Of a stretch of 64,000 nucleotides of DNA, positions 58,060 to 64,000 are shown in pieces. Source of the DNA: Dyella sp. M7H15-1 (GTDB taxonomy: Bacteria; Pseudomonadota; Gammaproteobacteria; Xanthomonadales; Rhodanobacteraceae); assembly GCF_004114615.1 (NCBI RefSeq), contig NZ_CP035300.1:1922001-1986000 (forward strand), read 5' to 3'. Position numbers and translations under genes: made by a program. Every line of letters starts with the position of its first letter. Position 1 is the first letter of the stretch. The notes beneath the pieces were generated by a model. It searched no databases. It was not told the DNA's origin and saw nothing but the letters and a program-made list of their open reading frames with translations.

Positions 58060-60390
58060 ATGCTCAACATCGAACAACGTATTGCCCAGGACATCGCCGC
58101 CAAGCCAGAACAGGTACACGCCGCGGTGGATTTGCTTGACAGGGGCGCGACCGTGCCGTTCATCGCACGCTATCGCAAAGAAGCCACGGGCGGTCTCGAC
58201 GATACGCAATTGCGCCTGCTTGAAGAGCGCCTGCGTTATCTGCGCGAACTGGAAGAACGACGCGAAACGATTCTTGCCAGCGTCACCGAACAGGGCAAAC
58301 TCACCGATGCATTGAAGGCAGACATCCTTGGCGCCGATACCAAAGCGCGCCTGGAAGATCTTTACCTGCCCTTCAAACCCAAGCGTCGCACCAAGGCACA
58401 GATCGCACGCGAAGCCGGCCTGGAGCCGCTGGCGCTCGGCCTGCGCGAAGATCCCTCGCAAACACCAGAAGCCTTCGCCGAGCAGTTTGTCGACGCCGAA
58501 AAGGGCGTGGCGGATGTGCGCACCGCACTCGACGGCGCACGCGCAATTTTGATGGAAAGCATTGCCGAAGACGCACAACTGCTGGGCGAACTGCGCGACT
58601 GGCTATGGGAAAAAGGGCAAATCCGCGCCAAGGTCGTCGAAGGCAAGGAGCAGGGAGGCGCGAAGTTCCGCGACTACTTCGATCACATGGAAGCGATTGG
58701 CAAGATTCCCTCGCACCGCCTGCTTGCACTGATGCGCGCACGCAACGAAGGCGTCATCGAACTGGAACTGATTCCGAATGTCGATGCCGAACAAGGCCAT
58801 CTGGAAGGCGAAGGACGCGTCGCCTCGCAGGCGGGCATCATTGATCGCGGACGCCCTGCCGATGCGTGGCTGCGCGAAACCGTGCGCCTGACCTGGCGCG
58901 TGAAACTACACCTGCATCTGACACTGGACCTGTTCGGCCGCGTACGCGAAGGCGCGGAAGATGAAGCCATCCGCGTATTTGGCGACAACCTCAAAGACCT
59001 CATGCTGGCTGCGCCAGCAGGTGCGAAAACGGTGATGGGCCTGGACCCAGGCATTCGCACCGGCGTGAAAGTGGCAGTGGTCGATGCCACCGGCAAACTG
59101 CTCGCCACCGACACGATTTATCCGCACGAACCGCGTAATCAATGGGACCAGTCACTCGCGCGCCTTGCCATGCTGAGCAAGCAGCATGGCGTCAACTTGA
59201 TTGCCATTGGCAATGGCACGGCGTCTCGCGAAACCGATAAGTTGGCCGCTGAATTGATCAAGAAGCATGCGGATCTGAAGCTTTCCAAAGTCGTGGTGAG
59301 CGAGGCTGGCGCATCGGTGTATTCCGCATCCGAGACAGCCGCCAAAGAATTTCCCGATCTGGACGTGAGCTTGCGTGGCGCGGTGTCGATCGCACGTCGC
59401 CTGCAGGATCCTCTGGCAGAACTGGTAAAGATCGAACCGAAAGCGATCGGCGTTGGCCAATACCAGCACGACGTCAACCAAGTGAAGCTGGCACGTGCGC
59501 TGGACGCCAAAGTGGAAGACTGCGTGAACGCAGTCGGCGTCGATGTGAATACCGCTTCTGCTGCACTGCTTTCGCGCGTGGCTGGCCTTACATCCAGTGT
59601 CGCTGAAAATGTAGTGAAACACCGCGATGCCAACGGCCCGTTTGCGAATCGCAAGGCATTGCTGAAAGTACCGCGCCTAGGCGACAAGGCCTTCGAGCAG
59701 TGCGCAGGCTTCCTGCGCATTCCCCATGGAGACAATCCACTGGATGCCAGCTCGGTGCACCCGGAAGCTTATCCGGTGGTGGAGCGCATCATTGCGCAAT
59801 GCGGCCGCGAAGTGAAAAGCATCGTCGGCGATATCACTTTCCTACGCAGCCTGAAGGCCGAGCAATACACCGACGAGCGCTTCGGCGTTCCAACCGTGCG
59901 AGATATCCTCAAGGAATTGGAAAAGCCCGGCCGCGATCCTCGTCCCGAGTTCGTTGCGCCGAGCTTTGCCGAAGGCGTGGAGGATCTGAAAGACCTCAAG
60001 CCCGGCATGATCCTCGAAGGCCGCGTCACCAACGTGGCCGCATTCGGTGCGTTCGTCGATATCGGCGTACATCAGGATGGCCTGGTGCACGTCTCCGCGC
60101 TTTCGCACACCTTTGTGAAAGATCCGCGCGACGCGGTGAAAGCCGGCGACATCGTCAAGGTGAAAGTGATGGAGGTGGACATTCCGCGCCAGCGCATCGG
60201 CCTTTCCATGCGCCTGGACGACGAGCCTGGGCAGGTGCGTAGCGGACGCCCAGCGGGTGGCAACGACAGCCGTGGCGGAGCACGCGATAGCCGCGGCCCG
60301 CGTCCGGGTTCCACCGCCGCACCAAAGCCTGCTGCAACACCAGCCAATAGTGCATTTGCAGACGCCCTAAACCGCGCTCTGAAGCGTTAA
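58060..60390 (+). CDS. tex: Tex family RNA-binding transcription accessory protein
   Basis: A 776-residue protein. Domains in order: Tex N-terminal HTH-like region ([20 protein letters not shown]), a YqgF/RNase H-like domain ([20 protein letters not shown] at about 325), helix-hairpin-helix motifs ([40 protein letters not shown]) and an S1 RNA-binding domain near 650-720 ([20 protein letters not shown]). The tail is Gly/Arg/Ala-rich and disordered. Tex affects transcription and toxin expression in several bacteria. AAGGAAG precedes ATG 58060 at a rather long spacing. Confidence 0.96.
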   Translation: MLNIEQRIAQDIAAKPEQVHAAVDLLDRGATVPFIARYRKEATGGLDDTQLRLLEERLRYLRELEERRETILASVTEQGKLTDALKADILGADTKARLEDLYLPFKPKRRTKAQIAREAGLEPLALGLREDPSQTPEAFAEQFVDAEKGVADVRTALDGARAILMESIAEDAQLLGELRDWLWEKGQIRAKVVEGKEQGGAKFRDYFDHMEAIGKIPSHRLLALMRARNEGVIELELIPNVDAEQGHLEGEGRVASQAGIIDRGRPADAWLRETVRLTWRVKLHLHLTLDLFGRVREGAEDEAIRVFGDNLKDLMLAAPAGAKTVMGLDPGIRTGVKVAVVDATGKLLATDTIYPHEPRNQWDQSLARLAMLSKQHGVNLIAIGNGTASRETDKLAAELIKKHADLKLSKVVVSEAGASVYSASETAAKEFPDLDVSLRGAVSIARRLQDPLAELVKIEPKAIGVGQYQHDVNQVKLARALDAKVEDCVNAVGVDVNTASAALLSRVAGLTSSVAENVVKHRDANGPFANRKALLKVPRLGDKAFEQCAGFLRIPHGDNPLDASSVHPEAYPVVERIIAQCGREVKSIVGDITFLRSLKAEQYTDERFGVPTVRDILKELEKPGRDPRPEFVAPSFAEGVEDLKDLKPGMILEGRVTNVAAFGAFVDIGVHQDGLVHVSALSHTFVKDPRDAVKAGDIVKVKVMEVDIPRQRIGLSMRLDDEPGQVRSGRPAGGNDSRGGARDSRGPRPGSTAAPKPAATPANSAFADALNRALKR

Positions 60391-60565
60391 ATGCGCGAGA
60401 TTAGGCGTTTCAAGCGCCTAATCCATGGACCCCATCATCCGCGAAAGCACAAGACACGCGCTTTCAAGTTCCTGCGATGCGCGGCTTGTTTGCGGCGCAG
60501 CATGCGCCAACATATGGCTTGCATTAACGTAACTCGACTATAACAAACGCAGGAGCAGGACCCAC

Positions 60566-62416
60566 ATGCTTTACTCGCGCAAGCTTGCCGGCGCCGTTGC
60601 GCTGGCCCTTGGTCTCGTTAGCATCACCCACGCCACTGGAAATCCAAATTCGACCTTCAGCAACGTCATCGCATTCGGCGACAGCCTGAGCGATGCTGGC
60701 AATATTTCCTTGTCGGAGGTACCGAGCTTTCAACCTCCACAGAAATTCACCACCAACCCCGGTACGATCACCGTGCAGAACATCGCAGCCGGCCTGGGCT
60801 ACACGCTGACGGCCTCGCTCGCGGACGGTAACGACTATGCCTGGGGCGGTGCGGGCATCAACAACAATTCGCCTGGCACGCCGGCGGGTGTCCCGACCAT
60901 CACCACGCAGGTCAATACTTATCTCGCCGGTCATCCCTCCTTGGATAGTCGCGCGTTGTACACGATGTGGGGCGGCGCCAATGATATTTTCTACGCAACC
61001 ACCACGCCAGCCACCGCACAGACGCAGATCATCGCGGCGGCTCAGCAGGAAGTGAAACTGCTTGGCGAACTGCAAGCCGCTGGCGCGAAGAACATCCTGG
61101 TGTTCAACCTGCCCAATGTTGGCCTGTCGCCTGAAGCCACGGAAGCTGGCTCATCGGCGGCTTCCGCACTGACGACACTCAGCATTATCTACAACGGCCA
61201 GCTCAACTCGGGCCTCGGGCAGCTTGGCAAAGGCATTATTCCAGTCAATGCCTTTGCCCTGCTCAACCAGGTCATTGCCAATCCCGCAGCCTACGGCTTC
61301 AGCAATGTCACGGAGCCTGCCTGCGGCGTAGGTTCCAACTCGGTGTTGTGTGGCCCGCAAGGTTCCGGCCTGCCTTACACCTACGCACCAGGTACAAATA
61401 ACAGCTATCTATTTGCCGATGGTGTGCACCCCACCACCGGCGCCGACCGTATGCTGGCGCAGGTGGTGTTGTCCGAGTTGGCCGCACCTCAGCAGATTTC
61501 GTTGCTGCAAGAGGCTCCGCTGGCGGCCATCACCACGCAGACCTCGACCGTGCGCACCCAAATGATGGCCGATAATTTCGGCAGTCCCACGCGCGCCTTT
61601 GCCAGCATCAACTATTCGAACCAGCAATTCGATCAAAGTGCCGGCGCCCCGAAGACCACCAGTAACAATGTGGATCTGACGCTTGGTGTGGATGTACACG
61701 CCAACGACTACATCTCGACCGGTGTCGCACTGGGCATCGGTGAACACTATGCCGACGTGAGCGGCGGTGGTGGTTATGACTTGCAGGCCCTCACCGGACT
61801 CGGCTACCTGACCTGGCACGATGCAGGCGCCTACGCCGGCATCTACGGCGATTTTGGTCAGGCCAGTTATACCAACATCAACCGTGTATTCATGGTGGGG
61901 GACTACCGCACGCATGAATCCGGCAAGACGGATGGTTCGTATTACGGGCTCGGCCTGCATGGCGGTTACTGGTTCGATGTTGGCAGCTTGAAGACGGGCC
62001 CGTTCGCGAACTTCGAATACCAGAACATCCACATCGACGGTTACAACGAAAGTGGCAATGATGCCACCGCCATGTGGTTTGGTCGCCAGGAACGCAATGC
62101 ACTGATCAGCACACTCGGCTGGCGCCTGCAAGGACATTGGCAGTACAACGCGGTGAATCTGCAGCCCTATGTCGAACTGGGCTGGAATCACGACAGCCGC
62201 GCCAGCACCGACATGGTGACGGCAGGTCTCAACAGCATGAACGGCAGCTTCGAAATGGCCGGCTTCACGCCTGACAAGAACTGGGGCTCCGCCAATGTGG
62301 GTTTGGTAGCACAGTTCACACCAAACTTGTCCGGCTGGATCGCCTACAACGGCCACTTCAGCGACAACAGCCAGCGTTACAACGCCATCAACCTGGGGAT
62401 GAAGTTCGGCTTCTAA
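60566..62416 (+). CDS. Autotransporter esterase/lipase (GDSL family, EstA-like)
   Basis: A 616-residue type V secreted protein. A signal peptide (to about HATG) is followed by a GDSL hydrolase passenger, residues about 30-310: Ser in FGDSLSDAGN, block III GGANDIF and the catalytic Asp-x2-His in FADGVHPTTG. The C-terminal 270 residues form the autotransporter barrel, ending in YNAINLGMKFGF with the terminal Phe. The enzyme is expected to stay displayed on the cell surface, as Pseudomonas EstA does. AGGAGCAGG precedes ATG 60566. A strong terminator follows. Confidence 0.93.
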   Translation: MLYSRKLAGAVALALGLVSITHATGNPNSTFSNVIAFGDSLSDAGNISLSEVPSFQPPQKFTTNPGTITVQNIAAGLGYTLTASLADGNDYAWGGAGINNNSPGTPAGVPTITTQVNTYLAGHPSLDSRALYTMWGGANDIFYATTTPATAQTQIIAAAQQEVKLLGELQAAGAKNILVFNLPNVGLSPEATEAGSSAASALTTLSIIYNGQLNSGLGQLGKGIIPVNAFALLNQVIANPAAYGFSNVTEPACGVGSNSVLCGPQGSGLPYTYAPGTNNSYLFADGVHPTTGADRMLAQVVLSELAAPQQISLLQEAPLAAITTQTSTVRTQMMADNFGSPTRAFASINYSNQQFDQSAGAPKTTSNNVDLTLGVDVHANDYISTGVALGIGEHYADVSGGGGYDLQALTGLGYLTWHDAGAYAGIYGDFGQASYTNINRVFMVGDYRTHESGKTDGSYYGLGLHGGYWFDVGSLKTGPFANFEYQNIHIDGYNESGNDATAMWFGRQERNALISTLGWRLQGHWQYNAVNLQPYVELGWNHDSRASTDMVTAGLNSMNGSFEMAGFTPDKNWGSANVGLVAQFTPNLSGWIAYNGHFSDNSQRYNAINLGMKFGF

Positions 62417-62428
62417 GCCGGTATCGCT

Positions 62429-62473
62429 GGCAACAAAAAAGCCGTCCGCAATGCGGGCGGCTTTTTTGTTGCC
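62429..62473. terminator. Bidirectional terminator between convergent genes
   Basis: GGCAACAAAAAAGCCGTCCGC pairs with GCGGGCGGCTTTTTTGTTGCC around an AAT loop, a stem of about 21 bp with A and T runs on both sides. It can end transcription of the esterase gene and of the opposite lipoprotein gene. Confidence 0.92.
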
Positions 62474-62491
62474 ACGCTTGGCGTGACCGGC

Positions 62492-63355
62492 TTATTTGCC
62501 CTTGCCGCCTGTCGCGAGATTGAGGATGTCCTTCGCCTGCTGTCGCAGATTGGCGGCATCGCTATCGCTCAACGCTTCGGTACTGCCGCCAGCTTCGTGC
62601 GTCTTCAACACCAGCGAACCATCATCATCCCAACCGGCGGTATCCACCGAGGTAGGCTTGGCCGACTGGTTGGCTTTCTTCTGCTGCTGCGCCACCCACG
62701 GCTTACCGTCCTTGTAGGCGAAGTCGGTCTTGGTGAAGCCCTTGTCGCCGTAGTCGACCAGTTCGCGGATGAATTTCAGTTCGGTGCCGTCACGGAACAC
62801 CTGCCAGGAGCGCGATGCATTCGGCTCAAGCTTGGTGCCGCTGGAAACCTTCATGCCACCGATCTGCTTCTGCACGCCCTGGAAGGCCGCAAGCAATTTT
62901 TCACCAGGGGTCTGCTCAGGAGCCAGCTCGATCGCGATGTTCGACGTAGGGTGACCCTGCGTGAGCACCGGCGCCTGCAACGGCATGGTGTAGTGACGAT
63001 CACCGTCGGTCAGCTCGGCCTGCACGATGTACATGTCGTTGGGCGCCACATTCGACGGATTGAAATTCAGCTCGAACGGCTGCGGAAAGGTGGTAGCCGG
63101 GGCGACCATCTTGGTCGCCAGCGGAGCCGAGCCCTGGGCCGTCACATCAACCAGACTGATCACCAGCTTGCCTTGATCGGAGGGCTTGATGTCGCCACGA
63201 AGAGTGATCGTGCCTGAAACGCTGGTAGCGGCGGCGACAGCCGCCGTAGCCGCCTTGCCGTCCGTGTCAGCCGAAGACGACGGGCTGGAAGAATTATTGC
63301 AGCCGGCCAGTGCAACCGCTGCCACTGTCATCAGCGACCAAACAACGCTGCGCAT
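62492..63355 (-). CDS. YbaY-like lipoprotein
   Basis: A 287-residue lipoprotein. The lipobox is VALAGC with Cys19; a Ser-rich linker follows. Residues about 45-140 match the YbaY/YscW-type beta-sandwich (VSGTITLRGDIKPSDQGKLV, then FPQPFELNFNPSNVAPNDMY and IVQAELTDGD). The C-terminal half (GMKVSSGTKLEPNASRSWQV and onward) is specific to this group and not recognised. Probably an outer-membrane lipoprotein of unknown role. ATG 63355. Confidence 0.82.
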   Translation of the reverse strand: MRSVVWSLMTVAAVALAGCNNSSSPSSSADTDGKAATAAVAAATSVSGTITLRGDIKPSDQGKLVISLVDVTAQGSAPLATKMVAPATTFPQPFELNFNPSNVAPNDMYIVQAELTDGDRHYTMPLQAPVLTQGHPTSNIAIELAPEQTPGEKLLAAFQGVQKQIGGMKVSSGTKLEPNASRSWQVFRDGTELKFIRELVDYGDKGFTKTDFAYKDGKPWVAQQQKKANQSAKPTSVDTAGWDDDGSLVLKTHEAGGSTEALSDSDAANLRQQAKDILNLATGGKGK

Positions 63356-63627
63356 GGGATTGAAACCTCAGGTATGGATCGAATCGAACGATTTGTCTGC
63401 ATACGCACGCGCAGCCGACATTCACAGGGAACTCAGAGAATAGCCCAAACTTAAAGCGTGGAAAAGTCAACGCAGTGTGAATTCCATTCGCATGCGTATG
63501 TAATTATTGGATTTAATTCTCCCAACTCTCCCCTGCCCCTTTTGAACACATCCGTAACATCGGATGGGCGAGCCCTTCTCCATCCGGGAGAAGGTGCCGA
63601 TCGCCAGCAGCAGGTAGCACGGATGCG
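63356..63627. other. Gap between lipoprotein gene and IS21 end
   Basis: 272 bp without a gene. CCTTCTCC/GGAGAAGG at 63573-63597 is a weak member of the CCCTCTCCC repeat class. The promoter of the lipoprotein gene should lie at 63360-63450. Nothing else is seen. Confidence 0.4.
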
Positions 63628-64000
63628 TATTTCGGCCCATCGTGACCGCCCATTTCGGTAAGGCGTGACCGGTCATTTCGGTAAGCCGTGACCGCCCGTT
63701 TCGGTTGATCGTGACCGATTTTCGACGGTCACCGAAATCAGCGGTCACGGCTTACCGAAACGCGCCCCTCGTTGTGCATAACTTCAACGCAACGGCATCC
63801 TCCACGGCTTTTTGGAGTGGCGATGCCGACCCCGCGAGTAGCTATGCGCAAGATCAAAGAATGTCTTCGACTGAAGCTGGAGTGCGACCTCTCGCACGAA
63901 CGCATCGCCTTGGCCTTGGGTCTGTCCAAGGGCGTGGTCAGCAAGTACGTGAAACGTGCCACGGCCGCCGGACTGGACTGGCCCGGCCTGTCCGCCATGG
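63628..64000 (+). mobile_element. IS21-family insertion sequence, left end
   Basis: Four tandem 23-bp repeats of the form xxTTTCGGTxxxxCGTGACCGxx occupy 63628-63650, 63651-63673, 63674-63696 and 63697-63719. Two inverted copies follow (CGGTCACCGAAAT at 63727 and CGGTCACGGCTTACCGAAA at 63742). Multiple terminal repeats of about 20 bp are typical of IS21 transposase binding sites. The istA gene starts just inside. The right end is outside the window. Confidence 0.85.
63823..64000 (+). CDS. istA: IS21-family transposase IstA, N-terminal part
   Basis: ATG 63823, with GGAG eight bases upstream, opens a frame running off the window end (59 codons seen). The product starts MPTPRVAMRKIKECLRLKLE, then CDLSHERIALALGLSKGVVS and KYVKRATAAGL. 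This is the IstA helix-turn-helix that binds the terminal repeats. The catalytic DDE domain and the IstB helper gene lie beyond the window. Confidence 0.9.
   Translation, partial: MPTPRVAMRKIKECLRLKLECDLSHERIALALGLSKGVVSKYVKRATAAGLDWPGLSAM

Noticed and set aside
61409-62356. 315-codon open frame opposite the autotransporter gene
   Set aside because: The plus-strand barrel domain is clearly coding; the opposite frame has no recognisable domain.
63628-63720. Tandem 23-bp repeats considered as a CRISPR array
   Set aside because: There are no spacers; the repeats abut each other and lie at an IS21 end beside istA.

Overview
The window looks like chromosome of a gamma-proteobacterium of the Xanthomonadales, most probably Rhodanobacteraceae (Dyella/Rhodanobacter/Luteibacter-like). 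The reasons are GC-rich coding sequence, a LID-less adenylate kinase, a PPi-type phosphofructokinase, a proton-pumping pyrophosphatase, the pcm-tolC-waaA-lpxL gene order and CCCTCTCCC-type dispersed repeats. The family placement is inference; no rRNA or tRNA gene was seen.

Positions 1-5.8 kb: the distal part of a Fap-type functional amyloid operon (end of a fapA/B-like gene, a repeat-bearing amyloid subunit, the C39 peptidase FapD, FapE, and the FapF outer-membrane pore). It converges on a sigma-54 activator with a degenerate receiver domain. 5.9-8.6 kb: a LON-domain protein with an SDR remnant behind it, then an AT-rich pair (secreted thioredoxin-like protein and secreted Cys-rich protein) that looks imported. 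8.6-12.2 kb: mpl, adk, pfp. 12.2-18.1 kb: a very large protein joining a degenerate FkbM-like domain, two membrane segments and a TPR-like C-terminus, divergent from hppA. The hppA stop codon lies inside the terminal repeat of a 289-bp structured element. 18.5-27.6 kb: prolyl oligopeptidase, prolyl 4-hydroxylase, ppa, thiC with a TPP riboswitch, a TetR regulator, pcm and tolC.

27.66-32.3 kb: an accessory island between tolC and waaA. It carries a GHKL ATPase fused to a PD-(D/E)XK-like nuclease domain, then a DarTG toxin-antitoxin pair. An IS5-family element (843 bp, CTAG target duplication) has split darT; darG is intact.

32.5-39.5 kb: envelope glycan genes (waaA, lpxL, polysaccharide deacetylase, two glycosyltransferases, an O-antigen ligase-like protein, a CHCC zinc-finger protein). 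39.8-51.9 kb: YceI, a RutE-like nitroreductase, an ELM1-family protein, glnE, a peptidoglycan-binding protein, an EF-hand protein flanked by mobile-repeat pieces, a vapC remnant, a DUF4019 protein, an LTA-synthase-like sulfatase, a frameshifted lptA-like remnant, tag and a PLP-dependent dehydratase. 52-63.4 kb: pepN, a structured RNA-like region, mnmG, a GYF_2/RDD membrane protein, tex, an autotransporter esterase and a YbaY-like lipoprotein. The window ends inside an IS21-family element.

Two themes link the genes. Pyrophosphate use is concentrated here (pfp, hppA and ppa within about 11 kb). Envelope building dominates the rest (amyloid, LPS, peptidoglycan recycling, autotransporter). The most unusual content is the defence-like island with an insertion-inactivated DNA-modifying toxin, the FkbM-TPR fusion, the AT-rich secreted pair, and the structured repeats that supply gene 3' ends.
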